Notes: generated from the letters alone by a model not told the origin. Shown: positions 23,646 to 36,076, counted from the stretch's first letter. The stretch is DNA of 64,000 nt from Piper betle (GCA_033002965.1 JAURVB010000052.1:124001-188000); one strand, 5' to 3'. Numbers and translations are program-made.

Positions 23646-24387
23646 TATAGTTAGAAAAATCGGAATCGAAATCGAAATTGGTTTTTGAAGGAGCCACTAA
23701 ATCAGATCGAATCAGTCTGAATCAGTCTAAATCAGTTAAGAATCGGTTCAGTTTGGTCTAATCTATCATATATATTAATTTAACAACTTATAGCATAAAT
23801 ATATAAAAATTAAGTATTGATGTTATTTTGATATTATTATGTGTATTATAGTTTATGATATTTTTTATTATTTTTTAGATTTTTAAAAAATTATTTGGAA
23901 TTAATTATTATTTTTTACTTAAGTCGAAGGCAAGTCAACTTTTAATTACGAGAATGCCACCCCCCACATCGCTCCTTCACCCTCGCTCTAGGCACCGGTG
24001 CCCTGTCCCGTCGGCCCCGCCTAGCTTCTCCCCACCCCCCCCAGCCCTGCCCTATCCCCCCTCCTTGCGCCTCTGCCTACCCTGCCATCCTCGTCCTAAC
24101 CCATCACCCCGCCTCCCCGTGCAGGCAACGCCCCCACTCAGCCCGCCCGTCTACCGGAGTGAAGGGGCAACAACGGCGGAGGGAAAGAAAGGGGCATTTC
24201 TATCATTGTAAACTTTTAATTTCATTTTACTTATGTATAAATAATTTATTTAATATAATACCAAGGGTATTTTAATAATTTATCATAAAACCGATTCAAA
24301 ACCCGATTCGACCCCAAATTTGAAAAGGATTGTAGCCGATTCGATTTAAATCAGCCGAAGTTGAATCCGCCGATTTATCCAACTATG
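23646..24387. mobile_element. Non-autonomous hAT-like element, copy 3 (742 bp)
   Basis: It is flanked by ATCCCCAC (23638-23645) and ATCCCCGC (24388-24395), an 8-bp target duplication with one mismatch. It starts TATAGTTAGAAAAATCGG; the right end read in reverse is CATAGTTGGATAAATCGG. Same orientation as copy 1: AATCGG-rich arm, AT-rich module with AAGTCGAAGGCAAGTCAAC, then a C-rich block at 23953-24150. It interrupts the dispersed repeat at 23470-24650. Confidence 0.8.
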
Positions 24388-24650
24388 ATCCCCGCATCCC
24401 CACACTTGTAGAGAAGAGATTGGATCATTATATCTTGAAAGTAATTTACTTGTGGAGGCTTTAATGCACGAGAGTGGCAATATTACCTAAAGACAACATC
24501 TTTTAACATGCCTCGTATGAATAAATCATAATTTTGTATTCTATTTTGCAGATTATGAATTGTTGGTAACAGAATACAAACTTCCTCCTATTTTTGGATT
24601 ATCTTTGTGTAATATTTCTAACAAAAAGATCATTTTATTACATAATTCAG
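24388..24650. repeat. Unclassified dispersed repeat, copy 2 (right part)
   Basis: It continues the match to 12360-12620 after the hAT-like insertion: GAGAAGAGATTGGATCATTA, then CTTGAAAGTAATTTACT, AAGACAACATCTTTTAACAT and TTTGTGTAATATTTCTAACA. Together with 23470-23637 this is one copy split by copy 3. Confidence 0.5.
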
Positions 24651-25484
24651 AGATGTGAACAAGTAGCAAGTTTTCATTCATTGATAGTAAATAAATTTCT
24701 TTTTTTCTCCATCCCGTGGGTATTCAAAACGTGTCGGGGCCATAAACCTTATAATAAAATACATGATATTACATAGGACAAAATTTTAATGTTAGATATT
24801 TTTTCCGACCCTACATTCCTACTTTGTCCAGAGTTTAAAACTGGCAATGTACAAATATGAACGAAGTTTAATATATGAACTTTTGTACTCAATTAATTAA
24901 TTGAGGTGATTTGATTATTTTAGTACAAATGACAATACTGGATAACTAGAGAGTTGATATTAGTACAACAATTATACATTGACACACTGCCAATATTATT
25001 ACCAATCAATATTTACATTCTAGTTGAACACTAGGGCAGTTTCAAGGGAATGACCATGAGATGATCAATGCCGCTATTATTCTTGTTGAATTTACTTCAG
25101 TGCAAAACCTACCGCGCAGAAGGTTTCATTATTTGCATATATTCCCTCAAAAAATCTTTGAACTTTATAAACATGAATTGAGAATCTTATGGTATGGGAA
25201 AATATCCACTAGCAACAAGGTCAAATTATTTTTATCAGCAATGTGGAAACTTCATTTTTTACAGGCTTTATTGCCACTGCATGTCTCCACCTGGTTCATA
25301 AACAAAAAGAAAAATCTGAGAAATTTGGTTGCAAACATTAATGATAATAATCAATATTACGATCGGGATTAAATGAAGACGATTGATTGGACTTTAAAGA
25401 TGGCCTTTTAGACACATCCAATCAAATTGAAGGCAGAATTTTCGTACAACCTCATGAGCATCTTTCGTTGACATAAAGGATATA
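24651..25484. other. 3' flank of the DCC gene
   Basis: AT-rich DNA without a supported gene on either strand. On the minus strand AATAAA (25267-25272) lies about 210 bases after the DCC stop codon and could be its polyadenylation signal. The 103-codon plus-strand frame at 25061-25372 has no recognisable domain. Confidence 0.35.
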
Positions 25485-27899
25485 TCACAAGCATGGGAAG
25501 AGTATCTCTAGCAACCATCTAAAGAAGGGCGTTAAACATACCATTTTTTTATTTCTTTCCTCTATAACAACTTCTAGAGAAGGACGGCCTGAAAGGAACA
25601 TAAAGCCAATAGAGAAGGTCAGGATCAATTGAATAGCATGAAAGAAAAGATAAAGCAAAAAGAGAAGTGATGAAAATTAAAAACCATTAAAAATCACCCA
25701 ACCAACTAAAATTTTCTGCTTGCCTTAATATCCGTGTCTAGCAGTAGGGACCCATGAACATTCAAAATGATTCACCCTTTTCAGCATGTTTGTTTTTTCA
25801 AAGTTGTATGAAGTACTGTTTCACTTATTTGTAAGTAGTCTTAAATCTAAACTTGGAAAACATGATTTTGCATACACTTTTCTATTTCCAGTTTGTCACA
25901 TCTGAGTTCAAAGATATTAAGGGAATGTTTAAGATATTAATAGTCACCTATAAAAACAGAGAAAGGGCAAAGATAATCCCAACGAAAAATGATTATAGTA
26001 GAGGATAAGAAACAATGATTCTGGCATAGAATAGAAATATGAAAGAAGCACTATACTTGCCTGTAATTTGCAATCGATACTTCGCCCAAAAACTATAAAT
26101 AACATTTGCAATAGATGAAACCTGTCAACATTTTTAATTATATGATAACCAAGTCAAAAAGAGGGTTGATGTAAAAGAAAACTAGAATCGAAATGAAGTT
26201 TGTTCTTCAAATTTAATTTCTTATTCACTCTTTGCAATTAGCAGATATATATAATATTCTTCTTCTTCTTCTTCTTCCACCAAATACCCAAAGAATGTTA
26301 GGGGTATAGATCCTAAATTAGGATCTATGCAATTACAAATAGCAAGAACTCCACATTTCACAGATGGTATAAGAGAAACTTTACAGCAGTTGAAAAAGCA
26401 AATAAGACAAAAGAACTCACTGGTTCATACTTTGTAACAGCATAAACCCATCCAAGGCCAACTTCCTCATAAAGTCTTCTAAATGCCTACAAAACTCCAC
26501 AGCTATCACATTACAAATCATGTAATATTTGTCAAAAGTCAAGGTCGTGAATTTGGGTCTAAAACTGAGGCATCACAAAATTAATACGCACTTCAATGTC
26601 TCTAACCACTGTTCCATCAGAAAGGATAGCATGGATTCTTCCCATGACCTTCAAAGACAGAAATCAAATTGTAAGGATATATAGGGCACCAAGGAAGATA
26701 ATGTTGTGAGTACATCACAAATTTTGTTTGGGTGGTGACATCCCTAAATCTATATATTTTGGCAAGTTGGCACTTGGCATACACTACATACAGTTGTGAA
26801 GCTAAAATATTAAACGAAGCATGTTGCATTCGTGTATATAAGGGAAGAAGTAAAAACTTATTAAAATCAACAACATCAAGCATAGATAAGCTGCTCTGTC
26901 GCATACTGTTTCGTAGTCAAGATCTTGATTATACACAGGATCATAGTCCGGTGAACTGATGTCAACAAACTTGATAGCATTGTAGAGCTTGTCCCTCTCT
27001 TTTAACATGTTCACCTGGCAATAGCATGCAAAAGAAAGACATCAATAGAGCTTACACTCCGCAACATTACGTTTAATTCTCCAACATAGGCTGCAAATAT
27101 ACGCAACAAATTGTGAATTATTATGTTATGTTCCAATGAGCTATATATCCGTCATCTTTCCCACAAAGCATGTTCACAACCGAAAAAAATGAACAACCAA
27201 AGTACTTCATATAAGAAGGTGTGGACTGCTATTCAGTAACAAATCAAGAGTAAAATAAATAAGTAAAAAGATAAAAAGCTAGGTTGTCAAGATGGAAAAC
27301 CAACATTTTTCAAAGAAATTTGCTAAGTACAAAAAAGCTGTACATGAGATTTCCTTTCATACAAGCCCTGCTCATTGTAAATTGAAGGCCAAAAAAAAAA
27401 CACAAAGATACACGTCGATCCCAGTTTCTGCTTTATAGGCAACGCATGCATTCAGGAAATTGTGGACACATTTGTGTGCGGACATCAAAATCAAAAGATG
27501 ATGAATTAATAAGGAAAATTGAATGCGGACGCATAAGCAGGACAAAGACAGAAGAGCTTTTTTTATTTTATTTGTTGTTTTTGTTCTTGTTGTTGTTGTG
27601 AGAGAAGAGAGGATTTGGGTCTTCATTTCTTTTCTCGGCAGTTAGAGAGAAAAGGCTAATCAACCAAAAAAATGTCTCTACTCCGCATTAACGACAACAA
27701 TTAAAACATATTTAGGAAGAAGAGAACAGAATAGATGGGATACCTCGCGCATGCACAAGGGGCACTCGCCATCATAAAGCATTTTGATTTTCCAACTTTT
27801 GGACAGATTCTCGATCGTTTCTGACCTGGGTTTCGCGTCCAACACGGCCTTGGTCTGCACTCTGCCCGTCAAACGCCGGTGCGGATGCGCTGCACACAT
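25485..27899 (-). CDS. DCC-family thiol-disulfide oxidoreductase (DUF393), probably plastid-targeted
   Basis: The family is named for its DxxCxxC motif, seen here as YDGECPLCMRE, a thioredoxin-like redox motif; the substrate is not known. I place six exons on the minus strand: 27744-27899 (3' part of exon 1), 26907-27014, 26592-26648, 26421-26486, 26061-26121 and 25485-25588. The product reads through KIKMLYDGECPLCMRE, IKFVDISSPDYDP, VMGRIHAILSDGTVVRDIE, AFRRLYEEVGLGWVYAVTKY, IYSFWAKYRLQITG and RPSLEVVIEER. All joins keep frame. The intron after exon 5 uses a GC donor (CAG/GCAAGT). The extreme 5' end is unsettled: ATG at 27897-27899 is in frame, but ATG at 28113 starts a better transit peptide (MALRTVSSRWLPSPRPRLPS), and I could not place a splice joining it. 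The C-terminus after residue ERNKKM is also less certain. No lesion is seen; it is probably functional. Confidence 0.85.
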
Positions 27900-28113
27900 T
27901 GGGATGAATAAGTAGGCAAAACCGACCTCTTACCAAACAGAAATGGCATATTAACGAATAGTAAGCAGTTCAACACTAAAAAGACGAAGAAGAAGAAGGA
28001 ACCAGTTGAATTAGGAAGAAAAGGGTTGGGGGAGGGAAACGAATGAGGATGGACGAGGGGAGACGAGGGCGAGGTGAAGGTAGCCAACGCGAGGAGACAG
28101 TCCTGAGAGCCAT
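27900..28113 (-). other. Candidate 5' exon / transit-peptide region of the DCC gene
   Basis: On the minus strand, ATG at 28111-28113 opens MALRTVSSRWLPSPRPRLPS, Ser/Arg/Pro-rich with no acidic residue, as expected for a plastid or mitochondrial presequence. It meets a stop before the DCC exon. A TTTG/GTAAGAGG donor near 27940 has the right phase for the acceptor GTGTGCAG at about 27890, but the resulting intron (44 bp) is too short for plants. A different first exon or an allele defect is possible. Confidence 0.4.
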
Positions 28114-29607
28114 ATCGGTGGCAAAACAAGAAGCTGAAATGGGCCTCTCTCATGCTCTGCTATTTCCCCGCGGCCCCGCCTGCCTCATATACCTGGAGGA
28201 GCAAGGAGTGGCCACCAAAAAAACTTGTGGTCATAAAATTTCTATTTAGGCACCAAAACAAGGTCAAGAGCTTTTACCACCCAAAAAATTTATTTTCCAT
28301 ATTAAAGTTTTGCATATTTGTCAAAACAACAAAAAAAATATATTAACTATCTTCTATGTAAAAGTAGTCAGATTTATAAGAGAAAACAATTGTTTTTTAA
28401 AAAAACCCATGATTATAGAGTTGTCGCCAACTGCCGAGGGTTGTTAGATTTACTTTATTTTTGAAATATATTTTAAATAAAAGAAAGAATAGCAAATCAG
28501 ATTGTATAGCACAAAATAGAAAATAATATTCAATATTATTTATGATTTTTATAAAAATTTCATCCTAATTTTTTTAAGAAAATATTTTTAATTGCAATTT
28601 ATAATTGGTAACTATATTATTAAAAAAAATGTTTAAGTATCATACACTTATTATCTTCCGTTCTCTGGATATCTGCCGTAGTTCACTCCTTTTTTCTACT
28701 ACGGTTCTATATTTTTGCAGCTCTAATCATCTTTTTCTTATGTCTATATACTCTTCTATCAACAGTCGCATATTTGTCTATATTAGTTGTTGTCTTCCTA
28801 AGAGCTTTTGATCAATTCAGAAGCATGTCCGGCCATTAAATCGTTTATGATATTTCTTTTGGGCGCATGACATGGTTTATAAATGAATGAAGCAATCCAA
28901 ACTTTTGATTTTTCATTATGGGCTTCATTTGTACCCTGTTTTTCACTCGAAGCCATCGTAGCTTCCTACTTTAGTCACTTCAAACAGTGCCCATAATGGG
29001 CTGCAACTCGTTCCAAGTGCAACTGGTTGATATCATGCTTGATTTAATAATCTTTCGCGGCAAAGTAATCTATTTAAAATCTGGTTTCAATTTTTCAATG
29101 GCTTTTCTACTTGATCAATTTATAACCCGTTGACTCGACAAGATATTCTCTAACGCGAGCACATTAATGCGAAATACGATAGAGAAGGTTGTGATGTAGA
29201 AAAGGAAAGAGTATGCGAATAACAGGCAAGTGGGAAGGAAGAGTATGCGTAGAATCTAGAAGCCTAAACGTAACTCACCAAGTTTTCAGCACCAGAGAGA
29301 CTCTCAGCACTGGAGGGAGAGAGACTTGCGGAAAAGCCAAGGGGCATGCAATAGAAAATTTTATAAGAAATCTCTAAATAATTTTGACATAAAATTTTTT
29401 TGCGACTATTATAAAAAGCGCCTAAGCTGATAAAATTATATTTGGTAGTAAAGGGAAAGCATACGAGTGTCAGAAAAAACATTCATACATTTTGTAAAGC
29501 TTTCTAAAAACATCCACTACCACTACAGATATTTCCAATGTTTTGCCAAATACCTTTTTTGTCTATTATAAATACCACTTTATAAATACCACTTTATACC
29601 TTTTTTG
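28114..29607. other. Intergenic region between the RNase H and DCC genes
   Basis: Upstream region of the DCC gene and 3' flank of the RNase H gene, both on the minus strand. No TE termini or credible coding region are seen. Near 29565-29600 a short imperfect repeat of TATAAATACCACTT occurs. Confidence 0.4.
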
Positions 29608-32600
29608 TCATTTACCATATACGCATTCTTCTTTCGTTTCACCATCTGCAAAGAGAAAAAGAATAATGATGGACATTGAACAAGGTCTTGAATAGACTAG
29701 ACCTTCAAGTTTCCCCTCTTACCTCCAAGATGAATGGCAGCATTCGCTTGAGCATCAGCCTCTGCGTTGTGTTGCTGAAATAACACAATCGGCCAACTAA
29801 AAATCGGAGAGAAATGAGACTTCATATAGTTACAAAAGATCAAATACTAGAAATAATATACCCTGTCAATATGACTTATTTCAAATGAAGAGAAGTTGCC
29901 CTTCAATCCCCGTGCCACCTTACACAATTCAATCATATCCTTGTGCTTAACCTGCCACAGGCCTTGCACCTGCTCCTCAGACATCACAACATGAAAGAGC
30001 TCAATAAGCCGAAACCAAGAGACATATTTAAATAAATCCTTTTAACTCCTGTAGCATGTCCCCTTCTTTCCAATATTTACCAATTTATATTTCATCTGAA
30101 TTAACTTATCTAAAAATAATCATCTTTTATGTTATAAGAAAGAATACTTGCAATTAGAGAAAAAAGACAGACAGGAAAGAGAACAATGAAGACAAAAATA
30201 AAATATGAACTTCTCCTCAAACCTCACATATTAATAAAAAGAGTAAAGCAATGTTACCGTAAAGCATAAATATTCTTGAACCAAACTAGCATCAGAGTCA
30301 TTCATAAGGCACATCTAAGATAAAGTAGTTTAAGATTCACTGCTGACAAAAGGAGGGGACTATTAAATTTACTATCCATCCATACATTTCATTTAAAAAG
30401 GATAAGAGGTATTTGAAAAATCAATGAACCCAAAATCAACATAGACAGTTACAATCATGGTGGTCAAAAAATGCAACATGTGCCAACCTACCTGACGAGG
30501 GTCATAATTGCAGTTATGGAAAAGAATTGTCAGAGAATTTGCATTGTTAGAAGCACTTCAAAACCCCCATTAAACATACACCTCAAATATAATAGATTTC
30601 TAAACACAGCCTAAAAAATTATAAAAAAAAAAGAAGAGAATTCTAAATGAAGCTAAGAATCATAAAACAATACTTTTAACCACCATACTCACCCAGCAGT
30701 TAAGTTTTAAAATGCTTCCACTTGGTTTATCTTAAATTTGCCATTTAAACTACAGAATTACACAAGCTTACCTATAATAATAGCATCTAATTTTCAATTA
30801 TTTAAGTACATAACAGATCTTCCATAGTATCCAACCATATTATACTGTCCTGAAAAAAAAAACTCCAGCAGAATTTACCTACAAAATTAAAAATCGACCA
30901 GATACTATACTTGATAAAAAAATACAATAAATACCTGCATACAAACAAGCTTGGAGTCACCACGCACAAGAATTTTCGTAAAACCTTTCTTAAGAGCAAA
31001 TTTCAGGCCCATAATCAATGCTCTGTATTCAGCAACATTGTTGGTAGCCATTCCAATACCTTCACGTAATCGCCAGCACTTTAACCAGATAAAGCAAATG
31101 ATGAAACATGATTAGAAAGAACAGTCAATAACAGTTACAATCATATCCAGAGAGTCCTACAGAAAAATTATCCAGGATTATTTTCTCATAAATATATTCT
31201 GTAAGTTCATATAGCCTGTGAATTAAAGGCAAATCACACTAGAAGCCATTACAAGTCAGAATTTGGTCAAAATCAAGTATTCCAGTCTTAAGGTTCAAAT
31301 CTTCCACTAAGTCTGCCCTTATTGACTTCCCAAATTACACTCATATAAAACAGAAATTTGACATTGAGAGGAACAGGAGAAATAGGAACAGAATATTGGA
31401 AGGGCCACCACTATCTTCCAGGTTAACAGGCCACATAATCTCTCACTAATTTTTGGGTATGCTTATCATTCATGAAGGTCCCATAACCCTTCCCTAATTC
31501 ATTAGAAAAATTTGGTAAATCTCATGATAAGCTGGCTGCTTATATGTGAGTCTTTGTATTTATAACATCCACCCTAAATCAATTAATTCTGGCAAGACAC
31601 ATCATATTTTTACATTTTTTCGTTCAATCATGGATCATATATACTTTTAAATTGTATGGTTCCTCATTTCTTTCTTTCACTAATTCGTCCATTTTCTTCC
31701 CTGCTAACTTTGTTAATGAAATAAATTAGACAAAAATACTTGGCTAATAACGGCAAGCATCACATTCTGTCAGGAAGCATACCCCACTTCCATCATTAGC
31801 TCGCAAAATTGCACCGGCCCCAGATTTCCCAGGATTTCCTTTTGAAGCACCATCAAAAAATAGTATGCAAGATGGCTGCATGATAATTTACAGCAACAAA
31901 ATGTTTATATAAGTTCTCATTAAGTGTGAACCTAAAACCATGACAATTCAAATAAAATAAGTCTGATGCTATCCAGACATATGACACCTAACCCCAAATT
32001 GTACAATAAATATGACCAGAATAGTCGATCATACTAGCTTACACAGTTTGAAGTAGATGGCTCTATTACACCCAAATAACCAATCCTGGCAATCTTTTTA
32101 GATACATCAGGAGAAATGGAACTAGGACCAACTTGTTCCTGTATATAAATAAAAAAGAACAACATGTATAACTGGAAGTCAAAGTCCTCTATCTACAACA
32201 GAAAAGTACGTCTAACATTAAAGAATAAACCTTCAGAAGATAAAAATTTTAAAGCATAAAAGACAAAAGGCGTACATTCAAATATACATTGAAAATGCAG
32301 GGTAAATTCACACATATAAGCACAACCTCATACCAGCAGAGGGAGAGAGAGAAAGAGAAAGGAAGGGGGAAGAAGAAGGAATGAGGAAGAGAGATTCTTT
32401 AAAGCTATTGAAGGTCCAAATTTACACTGCTTTCGTCCAAATCCTCGTCCCTCAATCTTCCTTTTGGCAGCCGAATTTTCTAACTCTTTACGTACAGCAG
32501 GAACCATTACATTTGGTTGCTAAAAAGATAATGCAAAAGGTCACATTCCGTAATAAGTTTCAAGGGTAAAAAAACCAAATCCTTACTGAGAAAAAGGTAC

Positions 32601-33623
32601 ACAAATTATCCAATAAATAACTACAAAAGCTTCATTTTCTCCCAAAGCATTGAGATTGAATATGCTTTCAGCATAAAGATATAAACCACCTTTCCATCAA
32701 TGGAGGTGACAGGCAATAACACTCACTCGAGCATAGGTTCCATCTAAATAAAGAACTCTAAATGTAATTTATCTATATTGCCACTGATTCTGCATAGGAA
32801 ACTCCAAAGTGTTTTACTCATTGACATTTTTTATCGTGGTATAAAATCCATGATGTCTACATTATCATATCAATATGCCTATCCTCCATGCATTCCCCGT
32901 GCAGGTTGTGGCATGAAGGGTATCTGGCCTAAAACTTTTATATTTGTCTCCGCATGAGTTTTGTGCCACCAAATTTTAGCTGTAAAAGCAATTGATTAGA
33001 GCAGTTAAACAATGGCGCAGCTGGGAAAAGGTATTGGGCATGATGATGAGGATCTCCAATAGAATGTCTTCATTTCTCAGCAATTAAAAGCTCAAATATG
33101 GGACATATACAGATGAGCAAAACAAAATAATTAGGATGAAAGGCTCGTATTCTACATGAGAATCATTTCTGCATCATCCATTCATTATAAAGCAAGACAG
33201 AAATTTTATACAATTCACAGTTTATTACCCAAGAAAAATCAGAAAATGCTCTAAATTCCTAACCTGAAAGGGGCAAGGTGTCAGTGATCCAAAAAGATCA
33301 CTATTCATGCTTTCTGCACTAATCGCATAGGCCGCATTCTTAAATCCTTGAGATGTTAAATGGTTTTCTGCATCTTTTGATAAAGAGTACCCTTTATACA
33401 CGCTAACAGGGGGATCACAAACCTGTATCATAAGAAAAAAAAGTGGTAAGTTAAATGCGATGTTTCTACTCTGAAGAAATTGAACAGTTATCAGTAATAA
33501 GGAGTATAGAGAGAAAGACACAATTACAGAGCTAACTTGAGCTTGACAATCGCTCAAACTCTTAAAGATTCCAATCATATTCCCCTTCCGAACAACATAA
33601 AAGGCATTGCTATTGTTCTCCAT
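29608..33623 (-). CDS. RNase H-domain protein with viroplasmin-like N-terminus
   Basis: RNase H cuts the RNA strand of RNA-DNA hybrids. Eight coding exons on the minus strand, all GT-AG: 33528-33623, 33264-33422, 32043-32138, 31783-31875, 30935-31078, 29862-29969, 29723-29774 and 29608-29645. They join in frame into about 261 residues. Residues 8-32 (FYVVRKGNMIGIF, then DCQAQV) and VYKGYSLSKDAENHL form the viroplasmin / RNase H1 hybrid-binding fold. The linker is exon 3. The RNase H fold follows: LFFDGASKGNPG (first catalytic Asp), NNVAEYRAL (Glu), VRGDSKLVCMQ (Asp) and NAEADAQAN (last Asp). All four acidic residues are present. The protein ends DGETKEECVYGK. The start ATG lies at the head of the conserved domain. 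The gene looks intact and is the best candidate here for a working gene. Its location in the cell cannot be told from the sequence. An extra small exon between exons 2 and 3 is not excluded. Confidence 0.9.
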
Positions 33624-34300
33624 CGCATCAATTTCGGATTCCCTGCCGACACTCAACTCTCAGCATATACTTGAGACCAAATAAACTAACGAAACTTAGA
33701 TATACACATACCCAATTTGTTCCATTCGATTTTGCATGGAGTTCAAAGAAATTGTAAATGAAATAAAACAGGGGTAACAATTGCAGCCACTTCAAATTGA
33801 TTATTTTTCCCTATTTATGCACAAGCTGGAACAACAGTAGTGGCACTGCTTTCACCCCAGGGTACCCAAAAATCATAGCCGTGGCGGAGATAAACAAAGC
33901 TTATCTATGCTAGAAACAATATCAGACAAGTACCAACAGTTCAACTCATGCACTAAACTAAACAGTAACACGGAGTCCATGGCATTGGAAGAGTCTCTCG
34001 TAATAAGAACTAGTGAATACCCACAAACATGTTCACAAGCCGCTCTTCATGGAAGTAGCATCTACATTTTCACTAACAGACATCATTAAAATCAAAAGCC
34101 ATATAAACCCTAAAAGAAACAAAACAAAGAAAAAATGAAAACCTAACAGCCCAACATCAAGAGGAAAAGAAAACAAAAAATAAAATGGCACACCGCTTGA
34201 ACGTTGTCGTCCTCCTCCTTGGTCCGCCTTAGAGAAGTAGAGAAGTAGAATGAACGAGACGGCCGATGGCAATGCGATCGCCCCAGCAGGGTTGAACTTG
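33624..34300 (-). other. 5' UTR exon and UTR intron of the RNase H gene (candidate)
   Basis: An acceptor CGGCAG lies at 33643-33648, 19 bases before the ATG. A possible donor (CAAGCG/GTGTGC) at 34192-34193 would define a 551-bp intron in the 5' UTR, with a GC-richer first exon near 34194-34300. The frame in that exon does not join the RNase H frame, so it would be untranslated. This is splice-site reading only. Confidence 0.4.
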
Positions 34301-34497
34301 ACGCCCGCGGCCGTCGTGTCGAAAACCCTTTAACTGAGGTGTTTTTTCGAAGCTTTCGACGAAAAAATGTTATTTAGTTTTCTTAAATACAAACAGGTTG
34401 TAAACTTTAGAGCTTTTTAAGGAAAAGACTTTTAATATTACCCTTATATTTACACAAAAAAATGGATTCAATGCCCTTCGCCAATTGGAGCCCGGCC

Positions 34498-35374
34498 CTA
34501 GGATGCACGAATCGGCCAATTCCGTCCAGAATCGACCGATTTAAATTGGATCGGCGTCGCACCGATCCAATTTTAAGGCCGACTCGGTCGGCCTCAAATC
34601 GGGCCATGAATCGGCGATTTTCGGCCGATTCCGACCGATTTAACTCGGAATCGGCCGATTTAAATCGGAATCGGTTTTTTTAGAAAACTACCAAAATACC
34701 TTAGGTATAATTTTTATTAAATTATTTAAGCATGGGTAAAATGGTAATTTGGATTTTAAAAACCTAAAATCAAACCCGCTCCCCCACGCCGCCGCCGCTC
34801 GTCCGCCCACCGCCGCCCCGTTTCCGCCCTCCACCGTGCATCCCCGATTCCGGGCTCGCCGCCGACCGGGCTGCCGACCTCGCAACGTCGCCGCCGACGT
34901 GTGGCGGGACCGAATCGGGTTGTGACGCACGAATCGCCGCCGACTCGCCGCCGACTCCGGGCCGCCAACTGTTCGTCCGACCGGGCTGCCGACATCGCCG
35001 CCGACCGGGCCGGCGGTGGCGGCGGAGGGTAAAGAGTGGCATTCTCGTAATTAAAAGTTGACTCGAGTCTAACCCGAGTCAAAAATAATAATTAATTTTA
35101 AATAATTTAAAAAAATCTCAAAAAATATTTAAAATATCATAAACTATAATACACAGAATAATATCAAAATAACATCAATACCCAATTTTAATATATTTAT
35201 ATTATAAATTGTTAAATTATTATATATGACTGATTAAATTAATTTGGACCGATTCAACTGAACCGATTCTTAACCAATCCAAACCGATTCTTGACCAATC
35301 CAAACCGATTCCGATTTTGATTCCGACTCCTGAAAAACCGATTCCGATTCCGATTCCGATTCATGCAAACCATG
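34498..35374. mobile_element. Non-autonomous hAT-like element, copy 4 (877 bp)
   Basis: Nearly collinear with copy 2: TGCACGAATCGG at the left, GC-rich core 34780-35030, AT-rich module with GACTCGAGTCTAACCCGAG, and ATTCCGATTCCGATTCATGC at the right. The flanks GCCCGGCC (34490-34497) and GTCAGGCC (35375-35382) agree at 6 of 8 positions, so the target duplication has decayed or the left border is slightly off. It lies about 200 bp upstream of the candidate first exon of the RNase H gene and may affect its promoter; that effect is inference. Confidence 0.75.
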
Positions 35375-35382
35375 GTCAGGCC

Positions 35383-36076
35383 TCGCCACTCCAAGGCCAG
35401 GTTTCGCCCCATGTCAGCCACGCCCGGCAGATACTCTTATTTAAAAAAACTAGGGACAGTCTTGTCATTGTTGTAAATTATCCTCTCTTTCTATAATTAG
35501 GCGTAATTTTACTAATATTAAAAAATATTATCCTTTTTCTTTGTTACAAATGCGTAACTTATAGGAGCAATTTTGCTATTTATGCACAAATGTAATGACT
35601 ATTTGAGAGTCATCCGGTCAATTTGATCCTCTCTTTTTTCTCTTTCACGTAAATTATGTTAGTGGGTTGAATTGTTCTTGGGCGGTGATTACATGGCAAT
35701 CTCGTTACCACAACGAGTCTAACAGCAGGACTAGACTTGATCAACAAAGTAAAGCATGACGGAGGTGATCAGAACAATGGTGCAACGGTAACAAGAAAAT
35801 TTGTCATCGGCGATAATTGCAATGAATATTAGAGAGATGAAATAAGTTTATGGTGGTCGATGGCCCCCACAACAGCCCCAGATGCTAAAGTCCCAAAAAA
35901 TATGTTAAAAGTTGTCAAAAAATTAACAACATTTAGCCATCATCCCATCATATTAGAAGTTTCTTGCAGGTCAAATGGGCCTCGAGTCATAGGGCCACAC
36001 TATAAGCTAACTAGAGAAAGGGCTCTAGAAAGAGCTGATAGAACGGGAACAAAATGAGAGCTTTGGCCACGAAGAC
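35383..36076. other. Unassigned intergenic DNA
   Basis: No gene, RNA or TE border is recognised. The short frame at 35860-36057 shows no domain. Confidence 0.35.

Noticed and set aside
25061..25372. 103-codon plus-strand frame
   Set aside because: No domain or splice context, and it lies opposite the presumed 3' UTR of the DCC gene.
32381..32569. Possible extra coding exon inside the RNase H gene
   Set aside because: Plus-strand frame only. On the minus strand I found no well-placed splice pair, and exons 2 and 3 already join in phase.
34033..34272. N-terminal extension of the RNase H protein
   Set aside because: When joined across the candidate UTR intron, the frame does not match the RNase H frame, so this exon is better read as untranslated.
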